Source of the DNA: Bacteroidales bacterium
Lineage (GTDB): Bacteria; Bacteroidota; Bacteroidia; Bacteroidales; UBA932
Assembly (NCBI GenBank): GCA_017438975.1
Contig: JAFRUH010000006.1
Span: 62,001 to 126,000, forward strand
Length of the DNA: 64,000 nucleotides
Direction: 5' to 3'
A model generated the notes under the pieces. That model worked only from the letters and a program-made list of their open reading frames with translations. It was not told where the DNA came from and did not search any database. This document shows positions 34,085 through 40,926 of the stretch, piece after piece; positions within the stretch are counted from its first letter, which is position 1; the number at the start of each line of letters is the position of its first letter. The position numbers and the translations under genes are program-made.

Positions 34085-36766
34085 CTATTTCAGCTTGACG
34101 ACGACCGTATAGGTTCCGGATCCGTATTCCCTGGCTTTCTTCTCGCCGGGAATATGGACGTCGGCGGTCGTATTGGCGGGGATGGTGAATTTCCAGGTCA
34201 GTTTGCCGTCCTGCTTTTTCCAGAAGGACTGGATGGGACCGTAGATGCTGTCATAAGAGCACTTGACATAGTCCAGTTCATCCGGAATCCACGGCTGGAG
34301 ACGGATCCTCTTGTAGCCGGGTTCGGCGGGTTTGATGCCGCCCAGGTATTCGAAGTACCAGACCAGGAGATCGCCGAGGATCATGACGTGATTGCCCGAG
34401 TTCATCGCCGGAGCGGCCGTATTGCCGTTCCAGAGCTCCCAGATCGTTGTCGCTCCCTGCTGCGCCATGTAGCCCCAGCTGGGATAGGTCGTATCGGTCG
34501 CCATCCGGACGGCCATGTCGAGGCGGCCGAATTCGGTCAGGGCGCGCATCAGCTGCTGGATGCCGACGACACCGACGCTGACATGGCCGCCGAAGTCTTT
34601 CTCGGTCTTCTCCACGATACGCCCGAAGACCTTCTCCTCGTATCCTTCCGGGACCATCCCGAAATAAAGTGGCAGGATGTTGGCGGTCACGGTATTGTTC
34701 GAATAGTAGCCGAGACGCTTGAAGAAGAACTTGTCATTGAAGGCCTTGCGGGTTAGGGCGGCCTCGTCCTCGAAGTACGCCGCATCCTCCCGGTTGCCGG
34801 AGACCACGGCGAAACGGGACATCATCTTGCAGAAGCGGTAATAGAACGCCGTGGAAATCAGGGCACCCTCCGTTATGCGGGAAGGATCCTTGGAATGGAT
34901 CAGCCCGAGGGACTCCGGGGGCATGCACCAGTCTCCGTAGGTGTCTTTCGTAATGATTCCGTTGTCCCCGTATTTTTCCTTCATATAGCCCATCCAAAGC
35001 TTCATCGCATCATATCCGTCCCTGATCGGACGGGTATCGCCCCAACGCTGCCAGATCATGTCCGCAGTCGTCAGGAAAGCTCCGGGCCAGGTCATATTGT
35101 CGCTCCACATCTGCCAGTAGGCGGGGCAGACATCCGGAATCTGTCCGGAAGGACGCTGGGTCTCGCGGATGTCCCGGTTCCATTTGGCATAGAGGAGATG
35201 GTTGTCAAATACGTAACTCTCCCCGTAGCATCCGGTCGTGCGGTCTCCGAGCCATCCCATCCGCTCGTCGCGCTGGGGACAGTCGGTCGGCATGCCGCGA
35301 TAATTGCCCCGGATTCCCCGGAAGGCGTTTCCGAACACCTCGTTGATCGTAGGGTCCGAAGTCTCGAAGACGCCCGTCGTCGCCATCCGGTCATAGAAGA
35401 CCTGCCCCTCGAAATCTTCGGCGACAGGCTCATAGGACAGGCCGGAGACCTCGACGAAACGGAATCCGTGGTAGGTGAAAGTCGGGTGCCAGACGAAATC
35501 CCGCCGGTCGCGGATGACGTACCGGTCGGTCACCTCGGCGTTGCGGAGGTTCTCCGTATAAAGATTCCCGTCCGACTGGAGGGACTCCGAGAACCGGAGC
35601 GTAAGGGTATCTCCGGGAGTGCCGTGGGCCTTGATCTGCAGCCATCCAACCATGTTCTGGCCCATGTCCAGGATGAACCTGTCCCCCTTCCGGGTAACGG
35701 AGACCGGAACGATGCGGTCCTGGATCCGGATGTTCGGATTCGGCTGCGGGGTCAGGGTCCCGATCGGGGCGGAGAAGATGGAGGCGTCCGCCCACTTCCG
35801 GTCGTTGAAGAACGGGTTCGCAAATTCGGGAATCTCCGCCCTGGCGTCATAGAACTCTCCGTCGAATTCGCTGCTGTAGCGGATCGGTCCCTCAGCCGTG
35901 CACTTCCAGGAAGCGTCGGTTCCGATGATATCGGTCTCTCCCCCGTTGTAGGTCACCTCCAGCTGGGCGATCAGTTTCGGAAGGTCATAGTGCTTGATGT
36001 CGGGTATACCGTCGTTGGCCCCGAGGCGCATGGACGTATAGCGCCCGCCCCCGAGGACGACGCCGATGGCGTTCCGGCCGGTCGTGACCAGGTCGGTCAC
36101 GTCATAAGTGTTGTAATAGACGGTCTTGTCGTATTCGGACAGGGTCGGCGCGAGTACCTCGTCTTCCCCGATCTTCTCTCCGTTCACATAGGCTTTATAG
36201 GACCCGAGGCCGCAGATGTAAAGGGTCGCCCGGACGATTCTCGCATCGATCCGGAACGCTTTCCGGAAATAGCGGGCGGGAATCTTGACATGCCCCTCCA
36301 GCCGGTCGGCTTCGGATGTCGTCCCGATCCAGCTGGCGGTCCATTCCCGGCCGTCGAGAAGACCGACGCGGAAACAGGCGGGGTCGCTTTCCGCCTTGCC
36401 GTTGTTCGTTTTGACGAAGACTTTCCACCAGCATTCATCCCGGCTCCCGAGCGTCTTTCCGGCATAGGGCACGGCGATGCTGCGCCCGGAAGAAATCTTC
36501 TTCGAGTCCCAAAGGTCATAGTTGCCGGAAGCGAGTTTCTCCTCGGAACTCGAAACGACGATCCGGTACTCTTTCTGGACCGTTCCCCCCTTCGTGGAAG
36601 AGATCTGCCAGCCGAAGATGGGTTCCGTGGTACCTACCGTAACCGGACACGGGGCGTATTCCACCGTCACATTACGGACTTCGAGTTTTTCCGCGGCGAT
36701 CCCGGGGAGGGCCAGGGTCAGCGCCGCTATACAAGCTATAAATCTATGCATGCCAATCACCTTCAT
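34085..36766 (-). CDS. Alpha-L-rhamnosidase, glycoside hydrolase family 78
   Basis: An 893-residue exported enzyme. The start could be the ATG at 36766 or at 36751 (MHRFIACIAALTLALPGIAA); both give a Sec signal. Domains in order: an Fn3-like N-terminus (LEVRNVTVEYAPCPVTVG, WQISS), a rhamnosidase N-terminal jelly roll (about 145-330; ISGLGSYKAYVNG pattern as YICGLGSYKAYVNGEKIG), a second beta-sandwich, and the (alpha/alpha)6 catalytic barrel. The last has the hallmark acidic loop DCPQRDERMGWLGD near residue 495 and WGYMAQQGATTIWELWNG, then a C-terminal beta-sandwich. It cleaves terminal alpha-L-rhamnose from plant glycosides or polysaccharides. It stands alone, separated from mscL by a terminator. 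Confidence 0.95.
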   Translation of the reverse strand: MKVIGMHRFIACIAALTLALPGIAAEKLEVRNVTVEYAPCPVTVGTTEPIFGWQISSTKGGTVQKEYRIVVSSSEEKLASGNYDLWDSKKISSGRSIAVPYAGKTLGSRDECWWKVFVKTNNGKAESDPACFRVGLLDGREWTASWIGTTSEADRLEGHVKIPARYFRKAFRIDARIVRATLYICGLGSYKAYVNGEKIGEDEVLAPTLSEYDKTVYYNTYDVTDLVTTGRNAIGVVLGGGRYTSMRLGANDGIPDIKHYDLPKLIAQLEVTYNGGETDIIGTDASWKCTAEGPIRYSSEFDGEFYDARAEIPEFANPFFNDRKWADASIFSAPIGTLTPQPNPNIRIQDRIVPVSVTRKGDRFILDMGQNMVGWLQIKAHGTPGDTLTLRFSESLQSDGNLYTENLRNAEVTDRYVIRDRRDFVWHPTFTYHGFRFVEVSGLSYEPVAEDFEGQVFYDRMATTGVFETSDPTINEVFGNAFRGIRGNYRGMPTDCPQRDERMGWLGDRTTGCYGESYVFDNHLLYAKWNRDIRETQRPSGQIPDVCPAYWQMWSDNMTWPGAFLTTADMIWQRWGDTRPIRDGYDAMKLWMGYMKEKYGDNGIITKDTYGDWCMPPESLGLIHSKDPSRITEGALISTAFYYRFCKMMSRFAVVSGNREDAAYFEDEAALTRKAFNDKFFFKRLGYYSNNTVTANILPLYFGMVPEGYEEKVFGRIVEKTEKDFGGHVSVGVVGIQQLMRALTEFGRLDMAVRMATDTTYPSWGYMAQQGATTIWELWNGNTAAPAMNSGNHVMILGDLLVWYFEYLGGIKPAEPGYKRIRLQPWIPDELDYVKCSYDSIYGPIQSFWKKQDGKLTWKFTIPANTTADVHIPGEKKAREYGSGTYTVVVKLK

Positions 36767-36792
36767 CGGAAGATACTTTCCGCGAAGTTACG

Positions 36793-36824
36793 AAAAGGCG
36801 CCCGGAAAAACAATTCCGGGCGCC
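36793..36824 (-). terminator. Rho-independent terminator of mscL
   Basis: An 11-bp perfect stem (36797-36807 with 36814-36824, GGCGCCCGGAA type) is followed on the minus strand by TTTT. It lies 21 bp after the mscL stop and before the rhamnosidase gene. Confidence 0.88.
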
Positions 36825-36845
36825 CAAATCTCAAAAGAGGCCTGT

Positions 36846-37286
36846 TTACTTCTGGTTCTTCAGGAGATCGCGGATTTCCTCGAGTAGGACGACATCGTCC
36901 GGTTTCGGTGCCGGAGCAGCGGGCTCGGCCGGTTCTTCCGGCTTCGCGGCGGCCGCCTTGGCCTTGTTGATAGCCTTGATTACGAGGAAGATACTGAGGG
37001 CGACGAGGAGGAAGTCAACCGTTACCTGGATGAAGTTGCCATAATTGAGGGTAACGGCCTGCTTGACGACTTCGCCGGCCTCGTCGAGTTTCGCGGCGCG
37101 GAGGGTGGCGGAGAGAGTCGTGAAATCGACGTTCCCGATCAGGGCGCCGATCAGCGGCATGATGAGATCATTCACCAGGGAGGAGATGATTTTACCGAAC
37201 GCACCGCCGATGACCACACCGACAGCCATGTCAATGACATTGCCTTTCATTGCAAAGTCCTTGAACTCTTTCATTAAACTTGCCAT
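36846..37286 (-). CDS. mscL: Large-conductance mechanosensitive channel
   Basis: A 146-residue channel subunit. The start is placed at [11 protein letters not shown] (37286) because the family begins a few residues before [11 protein letters not shown]; the longer open frame upstream would add an unrelated 128-residue extension lying in the divergent promoter region. TM1 is [24 protein letters not shown] and TM2 is [22 protein letters not shown]. The C-terminal helix ([14 protein letters not shown]) and the Ala/Pro-rich linker before it are typical. It opens under membrane tension and releases solutes on osmotic downshock. Confidence 0.96.
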   Translation of the reverse strand: MASLMKEFKDFAMKGNVIDMAVGVVIGGAFGKIISSLVNDLIMPLIGALIGNVDFTTLSATLRAAKLDEAGEVVKQAVTLNYGNFIQVTVDFLLVALSIFLVIKAINKAKAAAAKPEEPAEPAAPAPKPDDVVLLEEIRDLLKNQK

Positions 37287-37320
37287 AAATAAGAACGGTT
37301 TTAGGGGTTTGTCTATGTCA

Positions 37321-37328
37321 CAAAGATA
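37321..37328 (-). promoter_or_regulatory. Possible -7 element of mscL
   Basis: Read on the minus strand this is TATCTTTG, matching TAnnTTTG, 34 bp upstream of the mscL start. No TTG occurs at the expected distance, so the assignment is tentative. Confidence 0.5.
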
Positions 37329-37338
37329 TAAAAAAACC

Positions 37339-37369
37339 TTGCAAATCGGAAAATGAATCCGTAATTTTG
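37339..37369 (+). promoter_or_regulatory. Promoter of the MBL-fold hydrolase gene
   Basis: TTG at 37339-37341 and TAATTTTG at 37362-37369 are 20 bp apart. The ATG follows 20 bp later. Confidence 0.78.
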
Positions 37370-37389
37370 AATCACTGATCCTTTTCCAT

Positions 37390-38295
37390 ATGAACAGACG
37401 AGATTTTTTGAAAATCGGCGGCTCGGCCGCCATCGCTACGGGAATGGGCGGACTGGCCACGATCCCCGCCGACGCCCGTCCCGCCTCTGACGGACCGGGG
37501 CTCACCGTCAAGTTCCTCGGCACCGGCGCGGCCGGGAAACGCCGCTCGGACCATCCCGAAGACCGGCGCCACTCCAGCGTCCTTCTCGACAACCGGATCG
37601 TCATCGATTTCACGCCCTCGTCCGAGGATATGCTGCCGGAAGGGTTCTCCCCCGAAGCGCTGTTCTTCACCCACTCTCACGGGGACCATTACAACCCGGC
37701 CGCCGCCGTCAGGCTGAAACCGCGCGCAATCTATCTCGGGGAGACCTGGATCCAGCGGGCCATCGGCGAGATCTATTCTTCCGCGGCGATCCAGAAACTG
37801 CCTGCGCCACAGATCCTTCCGCTGCGGGTCGGGGACCGGATCAACTTTGGGGACATCTCCCTGACGGCCGTCCCGGCCAACCACGCGACCAACGACATCC
37901 ACGAGCAGACCCTGATGTACCTGATTGAAAAAGGAGATGTTCGGGTCCTGTACGCAACCGATACCGGAGGCATCCCTTCCGTCGCGGGGCGCATCGCCAT
38001 CATCGATCCCCATGTGAAGCAAGGGAAGGCGCTCACCGGCCTCATCATGGAATCCACGATGGGCCTGGACTATGACGAGGATTTCCGGATTTTCGCCCAT
38101 TCCAGCACGGCCACCGTCCTTCGGACCGTCCATATGCTGACGAAATACGGCCGCTACACGCCACCGGAGGGCCAGCCGGTCTACATCACCCACATGTCCC
38201 GTTCCCTGCACGACACTCCGGTCGACAAGAACTGGCCGGACATCATCAAACCCGCCCACGACGGCCTGGAGGTCGTTTTCCGGGCGCCGGTATAG
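37390..38295 (+). CDS. Tat-exported metallo-beta-lactamase-fold hydrolase
   Basis: A 301-residue protein with a twin-arginine signal ([18 protein letters not shown]). The MBL-fold domain starts near residue 37 ([15 protein letters not shown]) and has the metal-binding signature [10 protein letters not shown] at 94-103, a further histidine in PANHATND, the conserved aspartate in YATDTGG and a late histidine in YITHMSR. The sequence resembles the PhnP/RNase Z-like branch, but an exported enzyme is unlikely to be either. Substrate unknown. It is a single-gene unit between two promoters. Confidence 0.85.
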   Translation: MNRRDFLKIGGSAAIATGMGGLATIPADARPASDGPGLTVKFLGTGAAGKRRSDHPEDRRHSSVLLDNRIVIDFTPSSEDMLPEGFSPEALFFTHSHGDHYNPAAAVRLKPRAIYLGETWIQRAIGEIYSSAAIQKLPAPQILPLRVGDRINFGDISLTAVPANHATNDIHEQTLMYLIEKGDVRVLYATDTGGIPSVAGRIAIIDPHVKQGKALTGLIMESTMGLDYDEDFRIFAHSSTATVLRTVHMLTKYGRYTPPEGQPVYITHMSRSLHDTPVDKNWPDIIKPAHDGLEVVFRAPV

Positions 38296-38314
38296 GTCGA
38301 AACTCCGGAAAAAC

Positions 38315-38345
38315 TTGTCATGTTCCGGAATAGTTCTTATCTTTG
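38315..38345 (+). promoter_or_regulatory. Promoter of tRNA-Arg
   Basis: TTG at 38315-38317 and TATCTTTG at 38338-38345 are 20 bp apart, and the tRNA begins 15 bp after the -7 box. Confidence 0.87.
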
Positions 38346-38360
38346 CAGTCCTTTATGGAT

Positions 38361-38434
38361 GGTTCCGTAGCTCAGTTGGATAGAGCAACAGCCTTCTAAG
38401 CTGTGGGTCTTGGGTTCGAATCCCAACGGAATCA
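38361..38434 (+). tRNA. tRNA-Arg (anticodon UCU)
   Basis: A 74-nt gene with acceptor stem GGTTCCG/CGGAATC (one G-U pair) and discriminator A. The D arm is GCTCAGTTGGATAGAGC, the anticodon loop CTTCTAA gives UCU, and the T arm is TTGGGTTCGAATCCCAA. CCA is not encoded. It reads AGA/AGG codons. Confidence 0.96.
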
Positions 38435-38448
38435 CGAAGACCGGTTTC

Positions 38449-40482
38449 TCAGTCCTTCTTTGTCCCAACCAGTTTGGTATAAGAACTGGAATGGATGTAG
38501 GCATCCTTTCCGGCGGGTCCTTTGCGGATATTGCCGTTGACGGTGATGTCTATGGTTCCATTCTGATCCGGAAGGACGTCTCCCGAGACATCCTCGTGAT
38601 AATCCTCTGCGGCGGAATGTTTGCAGCGGACCTGCAGATAAAGGGGACCATCCAGGAATTGACCTTCTTTCAGGTCAAGCTTGAAGGTCTTCTTCCTGCC
38701 GTAGTCGATCGTACGCTCGACATACTCGTTATATCCTTCTTTCGCACTCCTGTCGCGGGGTGCGCCGACCTTGTTCCCGTTCGCGTCAAACTGGAAGATC
38801 TTATAGTCCAGTCTCATTTTCAGGGCGGAGCCTGCCAGTCCGTTCGCATCGTTCCGGAGGGTGACGTTGATAACGGTCGGCAGCTCCTGGTAATTCAGAG
38901 TGGAATACGACCCGGTAGACTGGACCGAAATCGTACTTCCGGAGGCAAGGAAACGGACGGTATAGTAGAGCGGAACCCCCTGGCTCGTATTCGGATTGAA
39001 TCCGAGTTTGTTTTCCAGGGCGGAGTCTATGTTGGAACCGGTAAGGATGGAACTCGCGGCATCCGGATCCGTTCCGTCCATGTACATCCAGACATTCTTG
39101 GATTCGCAGTTCTTGGCAATATCCTGGGTGGAGGACATTTTCTGACCATAGAGGGATAAGGATTCATCCCCGGTGAACTTGAGACTGCTTGTAGAATAAT
39201 CGTAGATCTTGTAGGCGCGCCTTCCGTATGTTACGCTGGTGATGATGGCGATGGGACGATAGTCGTCCCGGCCATCCCCCCGGCTCTTCCACATTTTGCC
39301 GTCGAGGTCGTTGGACGTGACACTGGGGGCGAAATACTTGGATTTGTCGCTTTCCTGGGTGATGGACACGGTATAGTATTTCTGGGTGAAATTCTGCACC
39401 TCGTAGACATGCATCTCGCTCTGGGAGATATTCGTGTTGACTTTCGCCTTGTTGTTGAGGAAACTGGCATTGACATTCAGGCCGACAGCCATCTCCTCCG
39501 CGCTGGAATAGTATGAACTCTTGTAATCGAGCGCGGTCGCCGGCATGGACCGGGCGTTGCTTATCAGCGCAAAGATGGAGTCCTGGACGGCATCGGCCGT
39601 GTTCGGCACGTTCTTTATACTGCTGCTCTTGTTGCCGGTATTGAAATCCACCCGGAGCGTAACTTTCCCTTCCGGCAGGCCGACGAGGACCGGATCGCCT
39701 TTGGCCAGGGACTGATCCGCATAGATGATGGCCCCCGGGAAGATGTTCTCATAATTGGCGGCGAAAATCTCCTCCGACCTGTCCCTGATGTCATGTTCCT
39801 TCTTGACCAGGACGAATACCTTGTCTCCGGATTTGATGTAAGGCGGAAGGTCCGCTTCTGCCGGAGCGGGATTGGTCAAGGCAATCTTGCTGTCATATTG
39901 TGCATTCTTATCCAAATATTTGCCGATGCTCTCGACGGTCACTTTCGTACCGCCTCCGGGGAGACGGGCGGCCGTCCCGGTCGCCTGAGAGTTGCCGCCG
40001 GATTTCTTATCATTGGCTCCGGACCGCGAACCGGAAGCCCCTTGCGTGCCGCTGGGCCTGGAGCCTGTCGAGCCCGAAGTGCTTGAGCCTGAACGGCCTC
40101 CGGTACTGGTAGACGGCCTGGAACCGCTACCGGTCGAAGTATTGGTGCTGCTGGGCCTGGAACCCGTTCCGGTCGAGGTGTTGGTTTCGGTCGATTCTGA
40201 AGAGGCCTCCCCCGATCTGGTCTTACGTCTGGGAGTCTTCAGCCCTCTTCTTAAGGCAGCTTCTCTCACGTGTTGCCGAGCCTGTTTGATAGAATCCTGC
40301 CGTGCGGCCTCGCGTTCCGCTTCCGCCTGTTTCTCAGCTTCCGCTTTCTTGGCCTGCAAGGCTTTGTAAACGCTGCTTTTGAACGATTTTGACTTGCTCG
40401 TAGATGTGTTTTGCTCCTGAGCCGTGCCGTTCACGGCTATCGTCAGCGCCGCAAACAGCAAAAAGATGAATCTGGCTTTCAT
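38449..40482 (-). CDS. Cholesterol-dependent-cytolysin-like (CDCL) pore-forming protein
   Basis: A 677-residue secreted protein. Signal 1-21 (ending NGTAQ) is followed by a charged helical, coiled-coil-like stretch (38-80) and a Ser/Thr/Gly-rich linker (95-165). Residues about 180-525 match domains 1-3 of thiol-activated cytolysins: FPGAIIYAD at 248, GLNVNASF at 334, QKYYTVSI at 367, and SVTYGRRAYKIYDYSTSS at 416, against the family pattern YPGALQLAD, ALNVNAKV, QIFYTVS and VAYGR. The tryptophan-rich undecapeptide of cholesterol-binding domain 4 is missing; the last 125 residues are a different beta-rich domain. So cholesterol is probably not its receptor. No second short CDCL partner gene is seen nearby. 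It lies convergent to tRNA-Arg, just beyond the tRNA-Pro terminator. Confidence 0.85.
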   Translation of the reverse strand: MKARFIFLLFAALTIAVNGTAQEQNTSTSKSKSFKSSVYKALQAKKAEAEKQAEAEREAARQDSIKQARQHVREAALRRGLKTPRRKTRSGEASSESTETNTSTGTGSRPSSTNTSTGSGSRPSTSTGGRSGSSTSGSTGSRPSGTQGASGSRSGANDKKSGGNSQATGTAARLPGGGTKVTVESIGKYLDKNAQYDSKIALTNPAPAEADLPPYIKSGDKVFVLVKKEHDIRDRSEEIFAANYENIFPGAIIYADQSLAKGDPVLVGLPEGKVTLRVDFNTGNKSSSIKNVPNTADAVQDSIFALISNARSMPATALDYKSSYYSSAEEMAVGLNVNASFLNNKAKVNTNISQSEMHVYEVQNFTQKYYTVSITQESDKSKYFAPSVTSNDLDGKMWKSRGDGRDDYRPIAIITSVTYGRRAYKIYDYSTSSLKFTGDESLSLYGQKMSSTQDIAKNCESKNVWMYMDGTDPDAASSILTGSNIDSALENKLGFNPNTSQGVPLYYTVRFLASGSTISVQSTGSYSTLNYQELPTVINVTLRNDANGLAGSALKMRLDYKIFQFDANGNKVGAPRDRSAKEGYNEYVERTIDYGRKKTFKLDLKEGQFLDGPLYLQVRCKHSAAEDYHEDVSGDVLPDQNGTIDITVNGNIRKGPAGKDAYIHSSSYTKLVGTKKD

Positions 40483-40533
40483 GGGTCGGTGAGGTTAGTG
40501 GTCCGCTTGCAATATACTCATTTTTCGACAGAA

Positions 40534-40573
40534 TAAAAAACAAAACGGACACTTGCTCCCTCGCAAGCGTCCG
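40534..40573 (-). terminator. Rho-independent terminator of tRNA-Pro(UGG)
   Basis: An 11-bp stem (40546-40556 with 40563-40573), complete on the minus strand through one G-U pair, is followed by TTTTGTTTTTT. The wobble pair fits minus-strand transcription only. It lies 10 bp after the tRNA. Confidence 0.88.
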
Positions 40574-40583
40574 ATTTTGCAAG

Positions 40584-40656
40584 TCGGGGTACCGTGACTC
40601 GAACACGGGACCCCCTGGTCCCAAACCAGGTGCGCTACCAACTGCGCCACACCCCG
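40584..40656 (-). tRNA. tRNA-Pro (anticodon UGG)
   Basis: A 73-nt gene with the C1-G72 pair typical of bacterial tRNA-Pro (acceptor CGGGGTG/TACCCCG with one weak pair) and discriminator A. The anticodon arm CCTGG-TTTGGGA-CCAGG gives UGG, and the T arm is CCGTGTTCGAGTCACGG. From the D arm through the anticodon arm it is nearly identical to the divergent tRNA-Pro(AGG). Confidence 0.95.
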
Positions 40657-40674
40657 AATAACCCCATGGGTCTG

Positions 40675-40705
40675 CAAAAATAAAATTAAAATTGTTTTTA
40701 TGCAA
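40675..40705 (-). promoter_or_regulatory. Promoter of tRNA-Pro(UGG)
   Basis: On the minus strand, TTG (40705-40703) and TATTTTTG (40682-40675) are 20 bp apart. It overlaps the opposite-strand promoter of tRNA-Pro(AGG), whose -33 box lies inside this spacer. Confidence 0.82.
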
Positions 40706-40722
40706 AATAATGTATACATTTG
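40692..40722 (+). promoter_or_regulatory. Promoter of tRNA-Pro(AGG)
   Basis: TTG at 40692-40694 and TACATTTG at 40715-40722 are 20 bp apart. It overlaps the minus-strand tRNA promoter, so both fit into 48 bp. Confidence 0.82.
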
Positions 40723-40749
40723 CAGTCCTCATTCGAAGAGGACCAGTTT

Positions 40750-40822
40750 CTGGATGTGGCGCAGTTGGTAGCGCACCTGGTTAGGGACCAGGAGGTCGCT
40801 GGTTCAAGTCCAGTCATCCAGA
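40750..40822 (+). tRNA. tRNA-Pro (anticodon AGG)
   Basis: A 73-nt gene with acceptor CTGGATG/CATCCAG, the C1-G72 pair of tRNA-Pro, and discriminator A. The anticodon arm CCTGG-TTAGGGA-CCAGG reads AGG. The D and anticodon arms match tRNA-Pro(UGG) apart from position 34 and one variable-loop base, while the acceptor and T stems differ. An A at position 34 is unusual in bacteria outside tRNA-Arg(ACG). Confidence 0.9.
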
Positions 40823-40834
40823 CAACTCTAAATC

Positions 40835-40863
40835 AAGCACTTACGGAAACGTAAGTGCTTTTT
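40835..40863 (+). terminator. Rho-independent terminator of tRNA-Pro(AGG)
   Basis: An 11-bp perfect stem (AAGCACTTACG at 40835-40845 with 40850-40860) has a GAAA tetraloop and a T-run to 40863. It starts 12 bp after the tRNA. Confidence 0.93.
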
Positions 40864-40926
40864 AAACTTTTTTTTTGTGAAGTGTGTCGCACTTCAAGAT
40901 AGAATTCTCCTTTGCGTCTGATAGGT

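Noticed and set aside
37287..37670. N-terminal extension of MscL in the longer open frame
   Set aside because: It would place 128 unrelated residues before a complete MscL and would run through the divergent promoter region and the MBL gene start.
38449..40482. Classical cholesterol-dependent cytolysin
   Set aside because: The undecapeptide and cholesterol-recognition Thr-Leu pair of domain 4 are absent, so only the CDC-like core is claimed.
40878..40896. 7-bp hairpin TGAAGTG/CACTTCA after the tRNA-Pro(AGG) terminator
   Set aside because: Short, no T-run downstream, and no sign of a riboswitch; it could be chance in an AT-rich leader.
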